A DNA stretch of 35,502 nt from JBPOIC01 sp052034865 (GCA_052034865.1 JBPOIC010000016.1:1-35502), one strand, 5' to 3'; shown: positions 8,249 to 17,243, numbered from the stretch's first letter. Numbers and translations: made by a program. The notes: generated from the letters alone by a model not told the origin.

Positions 8249-9547
8249 GTGTCTGCCACAGGTATTAGAAACGTAACTCGGTTTCCTGAGCTGCTTAGGC
8301 GGGTTGGGTTCACATTGGCGCTATTGATAGTCTATCGGATTGGAGTATTCCTACCAACACCAGGGGTGGACAGCACAAAGGTTCAGGAGTTTTTTTCAAA
8401 TCAAAAAGGAATACTGGAAGTTGCAAATTTGTTCTCTGGTGGGGCCCTGGAGAGAGTTTCTGTGTTTGCTTTGGGGATAATGCCCTACATAAGTGCATCA
8501 ATTATTCTTCAATTATTAACCATCGTAGTTCCAACCTTAGAAAAGCTTTCTAAAGAAGGAGAACAAGGTAGGAGAAAAATTACACAGTATACCCGTTATG
8601 GAACAGTCATCCTCTCCCTAATTCAAGGCTTTGGGATGAGCTATAGTCTCGCAAGCCAGGATGTATTACTTCCAGGTGTTGGCGGTATAGGTTTTTATGT
8701 AACAACTCTCATTACTTTAGCAGCCGGCACCAGCTTTATTATGTGGTTGGGAGAACAGATCACAGAGAGAGGAATAGGTAATGGAATATCGCTTATTATT
8801 TTTACTGGAATCATTACCAGAATTCCAAAGGCGTTTTATGATGCCTGGAAATTAAAGAGTTTCTTTATATTTGTAATCCTTTTGCTCTTTGTCTTTATTG
8901 TAATAGGTTTAATTATTTTCTTTGAAAGAGGCCAAAGAAGGATCCCTATACAGTATGCAAAACGAGTTGTGGGAAGAAAAATATTTGGTGCTCAGTCTAC
9001 CTACCTCCCATTAAAAATCAATTCGGCAGGAGTTATCCCTCCAATTTTTGCATCCTCAATCATTCTTTTTCCAGCCACCATCGCGCAATTTGTTTCAAAT
9101 CCAAAAATTCAGGATATTGCGAATGCACTAACAAGCGGGCCTCTTCATACCTTTCTCTATGTGACCTTTATCATTTTCTTTTGCTATTTTTATACGGCAG
9201 TAAGTTTTAACCCCATCGATGTAGCTGAAAATATTAAGAAGAATGGCGGATCCATACTTGGGATACGACCTGGAAGATCAACATCTGATTATATCGATCG
9301 AATTTTGACAAGACTCACCTTAGGTGGTGCCTTCTATATTTCAGCAGTATGTATTATTCCTGAAGTTCTAATTCAATATTTTGGAATACCAAACTCTCTT
9401 GCTACTGTATTTGGTGGGACATCTCTTCTGATTGTTGTAGGTGTTGCAATGGACACACTTGCTCAAGTTGAATCTCATATGTTGACCAGAAACTACGAAG
9501 GATTTCTTGGGCAAAAAGTGGGAAAGTTCAAAGGGAGGAGAGGTTGA
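8249..9547 (+). CDS. secY: Protein translocase channel subunit SecY
   Basis: SecY forms the conducting channel of the Sec translocon in the inner membrane. The 432-residue product has about ten hydrophobic segments, the plug region near GVDSTKVQEFF, the IMPYISASIILQLL segment of TM2, and the cytosolic loop KRVVGRKIFGAQSTYLPLKI. The GTG at 8249 directly follows the rplO stop and gives SATGIRNVTRFPELLRRVGF, a standard N-terminus. Zero spacing suggests coupling to rplO. Confidence 0.97.
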   Translation: MSATGIRNVTRFPELLRRVGFTLALLIVYRIGVFLPTPGVDSTKVQEFFSNQKGILEVANLFSGGALERVSVFALGIMPYISASIILQLLTIVVPTLEKLSKEGEQGRRKITQYTRYGTVILSLIQGFGMSYSLASQDVLLPGVGGIGFYVTTLITLAAGTSFIMWLGEQITERGIGNGISLIIFTGIITRIPKAFYDAWKLKSFFIFVILLLFVFIVIGLIIFFERGQRRIPIQYAKRVVGRKIFGAQSTYLPLKINSAGVIPPIFASSIILFPATIAQFVSNPKIQDIANALTSGPLHTFLYVTFIIFFCYFYTAVSFNPIDVAENIKKNGGSILGIRPGRSTSDYIDRILTRLTLGGAFYISAVCIIPEVLIQYFGIPNSLATVFGGTSLLIVVGVAMDTLAQVESHMLTRNYEGFLGQKVGKFKGRRG

Positions 9548-10192
9548 TTGAAGATCATTCTTTTAGGCCCACCTGGAGCAGGCAAGGGGACTCAATCGAG
9601 TAAAATTAAGGAATATTTTCATATTCCAAAAATATCAACAGGAGATATGTTGAGATCCGCTCAGGCAGAGAAATCTCCTCTTGGGCTTGAATCTACAGCT
9701 TATATGAGCGCAGGAAAATTAGTTCCAGACGAGCTAATTATTAATCTGATAGAGGAGAGGTTAGATAAACAAGATTGTAAAATAGGATTTATTTTAGATG
9801 GTTTTCCGCGAACCCTTGCGCAGGCTCAAGCTTTGGGGGAATCTTTACAAAAAAGAACCCAGAAAATTGACGCTGTTATTTACATAGACGTGAATGAAGA
9901 AGAACTTGTGTCAAGATTAGCAGAACGAAGGCAGTGCGAGAGTTGTCAGGAAGGATATCATCTTAGGTTTGCACCCCCAGTAATAGGCCAAATATGCGAT
10001 AGGTGCGGAGGAAGATTAATTCAACGAATAGATGATCAAGAAAATACAATTCGATCCCGACTGAAGATTTACAAAGAGCAAACAGAACCTCTGGTACATT
10101 ATTACCGAGAGAAAGGCCTTTTAAAGTCAGTTAAAGGTAAGGGGCCTGTTGAAGAGATTTTTTCAAATATTTTGGAACAGCTTAAAAGTTAA
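9548..10192 (+). CDS. adk: Adenylate kinase, zinc-lid form
   Basis: Cytoplasmic enzyme converting ATP + AMP to 2 ADP. The P-loop GPPGAGKGT is at residues 7-15, the AMP-binding part includes ISTGDMLR, and DGFPRTLAQAQAL is the conserved mid-domain motif. The LID carries CESCQEGYH and CDRCG, a four-Cys zinc site found in many Gram-positive and delta-type enzymes. It starts with TTG directly after the secY stop; no other start gives the MKIILLGPPG N-terminus. Confidence 0.97.
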   Translation: MKIILLGPPGAGKGTQSSKIKEYFHIPKISTGDMLRSAQAEKSPLGLESTAYMSAGKLVPDELIINLIEERLDKQDCKIGFILDGFPRTLAQAQALGESLQKRTQKIDAVIYIDVNEEELVSRLAERRQCESCQEGYHLRFAPPVIGQICDRCGGRLIQRIDDQENTIRSRLKIYKEQTEPLVHYYREKGLLKSVKGKGPVEEIFSNILEQLKS

Positions 10193-10216
10193 CTATATAA
10201 AGGCAGCAGCATAAGC

Positions 10217-10966
10217 ATGGTAGTTATTCGCTCTGAAAAAGAAATCGCTAAGATTAGACAAGCAAGTCGATTAGTTGCAATAGTTCTTTCACAGATTAGG
10301 GATTGCATTAAACCTGGGGTAAGTACTCTGGATCTAGATCGATTGGCTGAGAAATGGATACGTTCAGAAGGTGGTTTGCCAGCATTCAAAGGCTATATGG
10401 GGTATAAGGCAACGTTGTGTACCTCAATTAATGAAGAGGTAGTTCATGGCATTCCATCTTCCAAAAGGATCTTAGAAGAAGGAGATGTCATTGGAATAGA
10501 TTGCGGCGCAATTGTTGAAGGTTATTACGGCGACTCAGCTTATACTTTTCCTGTAGGGAAAGTAGCTGAGTCTGCACAAAGGCTCCTGAAAATAGGTGAA
10601 GAAAGTTTATACCGTGGAATAACCCAAATGGACCGAAATCATCGTCTGTTTGATATTGGGGCTGAGATTCAAGCGCATGCAGAATCTCACGGTTACTCAG
10701 TTGTTCGAGAATACGTAGGGCATGGAATTGGAACGAAGCTGCATGAGGAGCCTCAGGTTCCTAATTTTGGGCAACGCCATACTGGTTTTAGGTTAAAATC
10801 TGGGATGGTTTTTGCGATTGAACCGATGATAAATGAGGGCGAGAAAGAAGTAGAGTTGCTATCAGATGGTTGGACTGTTGTTACTAAAGACAGGAAACTT
10901 TCAGTTCATTTTGAGCATACGATTGCCATCACCGATAACGGCCCTGAAATTTTATCAGTTGCCTAG
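10217..10966 (+). CDS. map: Type I methionine aminopeptidase
   Basis: Removes the initiator Met from nascent proteins in the cytosol. The 249-residue product shows the metal-ligand framework: IDCGAIVEGYYGDSAYTF (two Asp), GHGIGTKLHEEP (His), FAIEPM (Glu) and FEHTIAIT (the final Glu), with the substrate-binding NEEVVHGIPS. It lies 24 bp after adk, the common adk-map-infA order. Confidence 0.97.
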   Translation: MVVIRSEKEIAKIRQASRLVAIVLSQIRDCIKPGVSTLDLDRLAEKWIRSEGGLPAFKGYMGYKATLCTSINEEVVHGIPSSKRILEEGDVIGIDCGAIVEGYYGDSAYTFPVGKVAESAQRLLKIGEESLYRGITQMDRNHRLFDIGAEIQAHAESHGYSVVREYVGHGIGTKLHEEPQVPNFGQRHTGFRLKSGMVFAIEPMINEGEKEVELLSDGWTVVTKDRKLSVHFEHTIAITDNGPEILSVA

Positions 10967-11019
10967 GTTTATTTTTTTGTTGTTTTTATTCATAAATTAA
11001 TTGTTTTCAGAAGGATAAC

Positions 11020-11238
11020 GTGCCAAAAGAAGACGCTATTGAAGTAGAAGGTGTGGTGACCGAGCCTCTCCCAAATGCCATGTTTCGGGTAGAGCTTGAG
11101 AATGGTCATAAGATCTTGGCCCATATATCAGGAAAGATGAGGATGCATTTTATTAAGATCCTTCCTGGGGATAAGGTAAAGGTGGAGTTATCTCCATATG
11201 ATCTCACCCGTGGAAGGATTACCTACCGATCAAAGTAG
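11020..11238 (+). CDS. infA: Translation initiation factor IF-1
   Basis: IF-1 binds the 30S A site during initiation. The 72-residue OB-fold protein begins PKEDAIEVEGVVTEPLPNAMF after a GTG start at 11020, with AAGGATAA just upstream. The C-terminal DLTRGRITYRSK is standard. Confidence 0.98.
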   Translation: MPKEDAIEVEGVVTEPLPNAMFRVELENGHKILAHISGKMRMHFIKILPGDKVKVELSPYDLTRGRITYRSK

Positions 11239-11293
11239 GAAGGATTCCTTGTTAAATTCCAATTTCAAATATCAATCTATTGAAGGAAGTTTT

Positions 11294-11407
11294 ATGAAGG
11301 TTCGAAGCTCAGTGAAGAAGATCTGTCCGAAGTGCAAGGTTATACGCCGCGAAGGAGTTCTCCGCGTTATTTGCGAAAATCCTCGTCATAAACAAAAGCA
11401 GGGCTGA
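11294..11407 (+). CDS. rpmJ: 50S ribosomal protein L36, zinc-binding form
   Basis: The 37-residue protein MKVRSSVKKICPKCKVIRRE has the L36 zinc site (CPKC, then C and H in ICENPRHKQKQG). A longer in-frame start at 11198 lies inside infA and adds non-homologous residues, so ATG 11294 with GAAGGAAG at 11282-11289 is chosen. It sits between infA and rpsM as in most bacteria. Confidence 0.97.
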   Translation: MKVRSSVKKICPKCKVIRREGVLRVICENPRHKQKQG

Positions 11408-11473
11408 TGGAAGCTGCTGCTTTCATACCAGAAGCAATCACATACTTAATAAAATTAGAAGGATTGAGAATAT

Positions 11474-11857
11474 ATGCCAAGACTAGCGGGTGTAGATATC
11501 CCCTCCAGGAAGAGGGTAGAAATAGCACTAACCTATATTTACGGTATTGGGAAATCCAGGGCAAAAGATATTCTTGATGCTACAGGAATTGATCCTAATT
11601 TAAGAGCTGAAAAGTTAAGCGAATCTGATCTAGCGAAAATCCGTGAGTTTTTAGATGCTCACTACAAGGTTGAAGGAGATCTTCGTAGAGATGTCTCGCT
11701 TAATATTAAGCGCTTGCAGGATTTGGGAACATTTAGAGGGTCGCGTCACCGCAAGAGCCTTCCAGCAAGAGGGCAACGAACCAAAACTAATGCCAGGACT
11801 CGTAAAGGACCTCGTAAGACTGTGGCAGGTAAGAAAAAAGCGCCAAGCGGTAAATAA
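11474..11857 (+). CDS. rpsM: 30S ribosomal protein S13
   Basis: S13 binds the 30S head and contacts the P-site tRNA through its basic tail. The N-terminus RLAGVDIPSRKRVEIALTYI, the helix GIGKSRAKDILDATGI and the C-terminal RKSLPARGQRTKTNARTRKG are all diagnostic. The 127-residue length includes a lysine-rich end that is normal for the family. Confidence 0.98.
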   Translation: MPRLAGVDIPSRKRVEIALTYIYGIGKSRAKDILDATGIDPNLRAEKLSESDLAKIREFLDAHYKVEGDLRRDVSLNIKRLQDLGTFRGSRHRKSLPARGQRTKTNARTRKGPRKTVAGKKKAPSGK

Positions 11858-11891
11858 GTGGTTTGTAATTTTATAATTTAAGGAGTTTTAA

Positions 11892-12332
11892 ATGGTATCG
11901 AGCAAGGTTCAAGAAGCTTCAAGTGAAGCTCCAGAAAAAAAAGAGTCGACTGGAAAAGCAATTAAGAAAAAGAAGAACAAAAAGCTAGTCCCCTTAGGAA
12001 TAGTTCATGTCCAGTCAAGCTTTAATAATACCATTGTGACGATTACCGATGTTTCAGGAAACGTAGTCTCTTGGTCTTCGGCGGGATCTAAAGGTTTTAA
12101 AGGTTCAAGAAAGAGCACTCCATTTGCAGCCCAGTTGGCTGCTGAAGAGGCTGCTAGAAAAGCAGTTGATCATGGAATGCGGGCTGTTAGCGTTTATATA
12201 AAAGGGCCTGGTGCAGGAAGAGAATCTGCCTTGCGAGCGATTGCACAGGCAGGGCTTAGGGTTAATTTAATCAAGGACGTCACCCCTATTCCACATAATG
12301 GTTGCCGTCCAGCAAAGAGGAGAAGGGTGTAA
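11892..12332 (+). CDS. rpsK: 30S ribosomal protein S11 with N-terminal extension
   Basis: S11 lines the mRNA exit/platform region. From about residue 34 it matches the family (PLGIVHVQSSFNNTIVTITD, then SSAGSKGFKGSRKSTPFAAQ, and the C-terminus PIPHNGCRPAKRRRV). The first 33 residues are a Glu/Lys-rich, probably disordered extension, longer than usual (146 versus about 129 residues). AGGAG at 11881-11885 supports the ATG at 11892. The stop overlaps the rpsD start by one base (TAATG). Confidence 0.96.
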   Translation: MVSSKVQEASSEAPEKKESTGKAIKKKKNKKLVPLGIVHVQSSFNNTIVTITDVSGNVVSWSSAGSKGFKGSRKSTPFAAQLAAEEAARKAVDHGMRAVSVYIKGPGAGRESALRAIAQAGLRVNLIKDVTPIPHNGCRPAKRRRV

Positions 12333-12958
12333 TGTCACGCTATACAGAATCCGTTTGCAAGTTGTGTCGTCGAGAAGGCCAAAAATTGTTCCTGAAAGGT
12401 GATCGCTGCTACACTGAAAAGTGTGCTGTTGACAGGCGGCCATACCCACCAGGACAACATGGTCAAAACAGAAGCAAATTTTCGGAGTATGGAACTCAGC
12501 TGCGAGAAAAGCAGAAAGCAAAGCGTATTTATGGTCTTGGTGAAAGACCCTTTAGGAACGCTTTTAAGAAAGCCGATCGTAAAAAAGGCGTTACTGGTGA
12601 GAATCTTCTTCTAGGATTAGAGGCTCGATTGGACAACATGGTCTATAGATCTGGTTTTGCCAACTCCAGAACTGAAGCTAGACAGCTGGTTTTGCATGGT
12701 CACGTATTAGTCAATCAGAAAAAGGTCAATATTCCTTCCTACCTTTGTAAGCCAGGCGAAGAAATTCAGGTTAAAGAAAAAAGTCAAAAAGTTGCTCGTA
12801 TTGCCCAATCGGTCGAGTCTGTTGATCGTCGCGGTGTCCCTGCCTGGTTGGAGCTGGATAAGCAGACTTTCAAGGCGAAGATACAGTCCTTACCAGAACG
12901 TCAGAGCCTGACGCTTCCAGTTCAGGAACAGCTGATAGTTGAGCTATATTCCAAGTAA
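12332..12958 (+). CDS. rpsD: 30S ribosomal protein S4, zinc form
   Basis: S4 nucleates 30S assembly on 16S rRNA. The 208-residue product starts MSRYTESVCKLCRREG and carries four Cys in the first 32 residues (CKLC, then C and C before RPYPPGQHG), the zinc-binding form. The S4 RNA-binding domain is at about 97-160 (RLDNMVYRSGFANSRTEARQ). ATG 12332 overlaps the rpsK stop by one base; a start at 12302 would lie inside rpsK. Confidence 0.97.
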   Translation: MSRYTESVCKLCRREGQKLFLKGDRCYTEKCAVDRRPYPPGQHGQNRSKFSEYGTQLREKQKAKRIYGLGERPFRNAFKKADRKKGVTGENLLLGLEARLDNMVYRSGFANSRTEARQLVLHGHVLVNQKKVNIPSYLCKPGEEIQVKEKSQKVARIAQSVESVDRRGVPAWLELDKQTFKAKIQSLPERQSLTLPVQEQLIVELYSK

Positions 12959-12989
12959 TAACAGTGATCAACTCCTTGGAGGATTAGAA

Positions 12990-14006
12990 ATGGAAACCAT
13001 TGTTGCCAGAAACTGGCGAAGCCTGATCAAGCCAAAGAATTTAGAGATTGATCGAGATACACAAACATCCAACTATGGAAAATTTGTGGTGCGGCCTCTG
13101 GAAAGGGGTTTTGGAATTACCTTGGGAAACAGCCTGAGAAGAATTCTTCTTTCTTCTATTCAAGGGGCAGCAATTACCAGCATCAAAATTGATGGTGTAC
13201 TCCACGAATTTTCTACAGTACCAGGTCTCAAAGAAGATGTTACGGATCTTATTCTGAATATTAAGCAATTAAGATTAAAGCTATCAGGAGTTGAAGAGGA
13301 AGTGATTCGAATTGATGCCTCAGGTGATAAGGAGGTGAAGGCAGGAGATATTATTACAACTCCTAATGTAGAGATATTAAATCCGGAACTTCATCTGGCG
13401 ACTCTCTCTACAGATGCAAAGTTGAAGATGGAGTTAAATGTTGCTATTGGAAAAGGGTATGTACCTGCCGATAAAAATAAAGATGATAGCGATGTGATAG
13501 GAGTGATTCCAATAGATGCTATTTTTACGCCTGTTACTAAAGTGAATTACACAGTTAGCAATGCACGCGTTGGACAGACGACCGACTATGATCGTCTTAC
13601 ACTAGAGGTGTGGACAGATGGATCTGTCCGTCCAGAAGACGCCGTAGCTTATGCAGCAAAAATTCTTCGAGACCAACTTTCCCTTTTTGTCAACTTTGAA
13701 GAAGAAGAAGAACCTGAAGAAATATTCCTTCCAGAAGAACCTGGAATGAATGAAAATCTTAATAAGAAAGTGGATGAGTTAGAGCTCTCGGTGCGTTCAG
13801 CCAACTGTCTTCAAAATGCAAACATTAAACATATTGGAGAGTTGGTTCAAAAGTCTGAATCAGAAATGTTAAGAACCAAAAATTTCGGACGTAAATCTTT
13901 AAATGAAATCAAAGAAATTCTCACAGAGATGGGCCTGTCATTGGGTATGCGTTTAGAAGGTTGGGTACCTCCTGTTGAAGAAGAAAACAAGAAAGAAGAG
14001 ATTTAA
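12990..14006 (+). CDS. rpoA: RNA polymerase alpha subunit
   Basis: Alpha dimerises to nucleate the polymerase core and contacts promoters and activators. The N-terminal domain includes PLERGFGITLGNSLRRILLS and HEFSTVPGLKEDVTDLILN. An acidic linker (EEEEEPEEIFLPEEPG) leads to the C-terminal domain (LELSVRSANCLQNANI, then NFGRKSLNEIKEIL). ATG 12990 follows a strong TTGGAGGA site at 12977-12984; a start at 12939 would overlap rpsD. The product is 338 residues. Confidence 0.97.
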   Translation: METIVARNWRSLIKPKNLEIDRDTQTSNYGKFVVRPLERGFGITLGNSLRRILLSSIQGAAITSIKIDGVLHEFSTVPGLKEDVTDLILNIKQLRLKLSGVEEEVIRIDASGDKEVKAGDIITTPNVEILNPELHLATLSTDAKLKMELNVAIGKGYVPADKNKDDSDVIGVIPIDAIFTPVTKVNYTVSNARVGQTTDYDRLTLEVWTDGSVRPEDAVAYAAKILRDQLSLFVNFEEEEEPEEIFLPEEPGMNENLNKKVDELELSVRSANCLQNANIKHIGELVQKSESEMLRTKNFGRKSLNEIKEILTEMGLSLGMRLEGWVPPVEEENKKEEI

Positions 14007-14011
14007 TTCCT

Positions 14012-14518
14012 ATGCGCCACAATGTTGCAAAAGTAAGACTTTCCCGATCCACTTCCCACCGCGTAGCTATGATGAGGAATATGGTCACTTCGCTCATTGA
14101 ACATGAGCGAATTGAAACTACTTTGGCCAAAGCAAAGCAATTAAAGATGCTTGCCGATCGTATGGTGACTTTGGGTAAGGAAGGCACACTTCATTCCAGA
14201 AGAAGAGCGCTGGCCATTGTTAGAAAGAAATCGGCTGTATCAAAGCTTTTCACTATTCTTGCGGATCGTTTTAAAGAACGTACAGGTGGGTATACTCGGG
14301 TTTTGAAATTGGGATTTCGCCATGGAGATGCAGCCCCCATGGCATTGATTGAATATCTAGGCTACACCTCTAAAAAAGAATCTAAGGTTGAGTTGAAGGA
14401 AACAACCGAAAAGAAAAAGCCCAAAGTAAAAGCTACTAAAAAGGCTGTCGAGAAAAAACCAAAGGCTGAAAAAAAGAAAGCAACAACCCGTAAGAAAAAC
14501 GAGGATAAACCCGAATAG
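14012..14518 (+). CDS. rplQ: 50S ribosomal protein L17 with lysine-rich tail
   Basis: Residues 1 to about 117 are standard L17: MRHNVAKVRLSRSTSHRVAM, then NMVTSLIEHERIETTLAKAK, and RTGGYTRVLKLGFRHGDAAP. The remaining ~50 residues form a Lys/Ala/Glu/Pro tail with repeated KKPK-type units, making the protein 168 residues rather than about 120-130. It lies 5 bp after rpoA and is the last gene of the ribosomal run. Confidence 0.95.
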   Translation: MRHNVAKVRLSRSTSHRVAMMRNMVTSLIEHERIETTLAKAKQLKMLADRMVTLGKEGTLHSRRRALAIVRKKSAVSKLFTILADRFKERTGGYTRVLKLGFRHGDAAPMALIEYLGYTSKKESKVELKETTEKKKPKVKATKKAVEKKPKAEKKKATTRKKNEDKPE

Positions 14519-14856
14519 TTGATAAATAGGTAAGACTTTCTTAAGTGGGATGAGATGCTAGGCCTATGCTTAAAGATACCTAAAAATACAAAAATGTGAG
14601 TTTTTTTTTGATGAATTTCAACAAAACGTTAGGCCCAGTATAAAAGCAATAATAGAGTATTTCGAACAGCAAAAGCCCTCCATGAGAGGGCTTTTTTATT
14701 TTCTGAATCAAGTCTTTTTGCTTTCTCTGTGTCTGGCGTTCCCTGAAATTCAGTTGTAGCTATATGGGATGAGTAAGAATTGGGATTAGGTATTTTTTAT
14801 GTAAAGAATCTCTTGCTCAAAAAAAGCTGTAATTTTGACAATTAATGGGAGGGTTT
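14519..14856 (+). other. Intergenic region after the ribosomal operon
   Basis: No convincing gene is present in this 338-bp AT-rich stretch. It contains one clear intrinsic terminator (14671-14697) 150 bp after rplQ. A run of nine T at about 14602-14610 has no strong hairpin before it. A promoter for the downstream secreted-protein gene is expected at 14700-14840, but I see no good -35/-10 pair. Confidence 0.6.
14671..14697 (+). terminator. Rho-independent terminator of the ribosomal operon
   Basis: A perfect stem AAAAGCCCTC / GAGGGCTTTT with loop CATGA is followed by more T residues. It is on the same strand as rplQ and is the first good terminator after that gene, so it probably ends the long r-protein/rpoA transcript. 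Confidence 0.88.
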
Positions 14857-15342
14857 ATGCAATCTCGAGCTTTACCACTTAATATATGGATGTGTTTTCT
14901 TGTGTTTTCGTTTTTTTATTTTCTTCCATCAGGCCACTCCGCAACAGAAACAAAAGCAGCTGGAACGATTCGTTGCGAGATGGATTTTTCTATGAAAAGC
15001 TGGTCTGTTCTGTACAAGTCCGGGAAGGGAAGTGGCTCTATTTCATGCGATAATGGCCAAAAAGCAAAGGTCATTTTGCGTGCGCAAGGTGGTGGATTGA
15101 CGATTGGAAAGCGAGAAGTTGTTAATGGTCATGGTAACTTTACTGCCGTCAATCATATCAGAGAGCTCTACGGTGATTATGCTGCAGCAGAGGTACATGC
15201 GGGGGTAGGAAAATCTGCAGAAGCCCATGCCCTTACAAAGGGGGATATTTCCCTTACTCTTACTGGTACTGGTAAAGGTATTGATCTAGGATTTGATTTT
15301 GGAAAATTTTCCATCATTCCAGTTCCTCAAAAAAAGGGGTAG
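14857..15342 (+). CDS. Secreted protein of unknown function
   Basis: The product (161 residues from ATG 14857) begins with a Sec-type signal peptide: charged start, a hydrophobic core (IWMCFLVFSFFYFLPSGHSA), and likely cleavage after HSA. The mature part is Gly-rich with alternating hydrophobic residues (GKGSGSISCDNGQKAKVILR, then GKGIDLGFDFGKFSI), suggesting a small beta-rich periplasmic or envelope domain with two Cys. It faintly recalls DUF1134/EipA-like or SYLF-like envelope proteins, but I cannot assign it. An ATG at 14845 is also in frame; GGGAGGG at 14848-14854 favours 14857. Confidence 0.75.
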   Translation: MQSRALPLNIWMCFLVFSFFYFLPSGHSATETKAAGTIRCEMDFSMKSWSVLYKSGKGSGSISCDNGQKAKVILRAQGGGLTIGKREVVNGHGNFTAVNHIRELYGDYAAAEVHAGVGKSAEAHALTKGDISLTLTGTGKGIDLGFDFGKFSIIPVPQKKG

Positions 15343-15708
15343 ACTCAAAAAAACGGGTAACCTTAGAAATAGCGAGTGTTTAAAAGAGAGCTTAAAAATC
15401 CAATTCCTGAGTATACCCTTTTTTTTCGGAACTATCTGATTAGTTCGAAAACAATAAATCTTCTTCAGGGGCAAGGAATCATCTGTCCCCATCCTCACAC
15501 ATTTTTCATTAAATCAATCAATTCACTAAAAATTTTTCGCCGCTCTTCATTAGACGATGAAAATCCATTCCACTAATAGCGGACATCTTTAATTATTTAT
15601 GACCTAAAAATATCCAATGTTACTGACACAATCAAATCACTCCTTGACCCTCTTTGTGACTCCGCATAGGTACAATTTCCAAGGCAAGAAAGGATCATGG
15701 ACTGATTT
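15343..15708 (+). other. Non-coding gap before psd
   Basis: About 366 bp with no gene I can support; a short ORF at 15376-15576 lacks a start site and any recognisable sequence. AT-rich overall. Near the right end TTGACC (15644-15649) and TACAAT (15671-15676) resemble promoter elements but are 21 bp apart, so the promoter for psd-pssA is not settled. Confidence 0.5.
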
Positions 15709-16329
15709 ATGGCTAAAGAAGGCATTCCCTTTGTTCTTATTGGTTTTGTTCTCTCCCTGATTACCTATTGGTTTTCTCCTTTGGCTGCGACTCCATTTCT
15801 ATTGTTCACGGCCTTCTCACTTTATTTCTTTCGAGATCCCGAACGAAATCCACCTTCGGATCCAAAGGCCCTGGTTTCTCCTGCTGATGGAACCGTCCTT
15901 TCGATTGAAGAAATACAGGATGAGAAATTCCTGTATCGTCCCTGTAGAAAAATCAGCATCTTTATGTCTCCTTTTAACGTGCACGTGAACCGTGCGCCTG
16001 CGGACGGAAAAGTTACAAAGGTGGAGTACCGACCGGGAAAATATGCCATGGCCATGCGCGACAAGGCATCCGATGACAATGAGCGCAATGCGGTTTTTTT
16101 TGAGTGTGACGGCAGTGGATCTGAAGTGGTTTTTGTCCAGATTGCTGGTTTTGTTGCCCGCAGAATTGTCTGTTATGTCAAAGGAGGGGAGAGGCTTCAG
16201 AAAGGACAACGTTACGGAATGATCCGATTTGGATCAAGAATGGAGGTTTTTCTTCCCTTGGAAGCAGAAGTTCTTGTTAAGAAAAGTGAGCAAGTAACGG
16301 CTGGCGAAACCATCCTGGCTAAGCTTTAA
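15709..16329 (+). CDS. psd: Phosphatidylserine decarboxylase, short type
   Basis: Converts phosphatidylserine to phosphatidylethanolamine at the inner membrane. Two N-terminal hydrophobic segments (residues 6-40) are followed by FFRDPERNPP, SPADGTVLSIEE (catalytic Asp region) and SPFNVHVNRAP (His region). FGSRMEVFLP at 174-183 carries the Gly-Ser bond (175/176) where self-cleavage makes the pyruvoyl group. At 206 residues it is the short, archaeal/delta-type enzyme. pssA, which makes its substrate, follows 56 bp later. Confidence 0.95.
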   Translation: MAKEGIPFVLIGFVLSLITYWFSPLAATPFLLFTAFSLYFFRDPERNPPSDPKALVSPADGTVLSIEEIQDEKFLYRPCRKISIFMSPFNVHVNRAPADGKVTKVEYRPGKYAMAMRDKASDDNERNAVFFECDGSGSEVVFVQIAGFVARRIVCYVKGGERLQKGQRYGMIRFGSRMEVFLPLEAEVLVKKSEQVTAGETILAKL

Positions 16330-16385
16330 AATCTCTTTAGGAAAAGCAACTTCCTCTTCAAAACAAGCTGTGATAAGGGTTTGCC

Positions 16386-17243
16386 ATGGTAGAACATATT
16401 GAAAAAGATTGTGGCGGTGATTCTCAACCTCCCCGTTTGCATCGAACGGGTTTTAAGAGGGGGATTTACATCCTTCCCAGTCTTTTCACCACGGCTTCTT
16501 TGTTTTGTGGATTCTATTCCATCATTCAATCCATCCAACAGGATTTTTTAACTGCTGCCTGGGCCATTATGTTTTGTGGGGTTTTTGATGGTCTTGATGG
16601 ACGTATTGCCCGCCTTACAAAATCCCAAACCGAGTTTGGCTTACAGTATGATTCTTTGGTTGATTTGGCCAGCTTTGGTCTTGCGCCTGCCTTGTTGATT
16701 TTCAATTCCAGCCTTTATCATCTCAATCGAGTAGGGATGGGAGTGGCTTTTCTGTTTTTCGCCTGCGGTGCTTTAAGATTGGCGCGTTTTAATGTGCGTG
16801 TTACCTCCGAAGAAAAGCGCTATTTCCAGGGCCTGCCCATTCCCTTGGCCGCGTATGCAATGGCCAGTACGATTATTTTCCAAATATACCATGGAGGAGA
16901 TGGGCGTTTGTCTCCTTATGTTTCCCTGCTCATCACGTTAGTGCTAGCCTTATTGATGGTCTCCAGCGTCCATTATCGCAGTTTTAAACAGATCGATTTT
17001 TCCAAGCCAACTTCATTTTTGTTTTTGGTTGTGGTGGCTTTGATCTTCGTTGTTTGGTTAATTGCTCCTCAATACACCATGTTTATCTGCTCAGTGACCT
17101 ACGTCCTTTCTGGCATGGTTGAAGAAGTGCTCCACCTTAGGCACCGCAAACTCTTCTTAAGAAAGATGCTTGCCCGCAAGGGCAATTCATCTGATGAGTC
17201 CAACATCATTCCTATTTCTCCGGATAATAAAAATATTAAATAA
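16386..17243 (+). CDS. pssA: CDP-diacylglycerol-serine O-phosphatidyltransferase
   Basis: Makes phosphatidylserine from CDP-diacylglycerol and serine, feeding Psd. The CDP-alcohol phosphatidyltransferase signature is complete: Asp68, Asp71-Gly72, Ala75-Arg76, Gly85, Asp89 and Asp93, with the exact family spacing. Several membrane segments follow to about residue 245, then a short charged tail. The 285-residue type II enzyme has the usual FKRGIYILPSLFTTASLFCG start. AAGGG sits six bases before ATG 16386. Confidence 0.95.
   Translation: MVEHIEKDCGGDSQPPRLHRTGFKRGIYILPSLFTTASLFCGFYSIIQSIQQDFLTAAWAIMFCGVFDGLDGRIARLTKSQTEFGLQYDSLVDLASFGLAPALLIFNSSLYHLNRVGMGVAFLFFACGALRLARFNVRVTSEEKRYFQGLPIPLAAYAMASTIIFQIYHGGDGRLSPYVSLLITLVLALLMVSSVHYRSFKQIDFSKPTSFLFLVVVALIFVVWLIAPQYTMFICSVTYVLSGMVEEVLHLRHRKLFLRKMLARKGNSSDESNIIPISPDNKNIK

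Noticed and set aside
15376..15576. 66-residue plus-strand ORF before psd
   Set aside because: Does not begin at a good site, has no ribosome-binding sequence and no recognisable composition; treated as non-coding.
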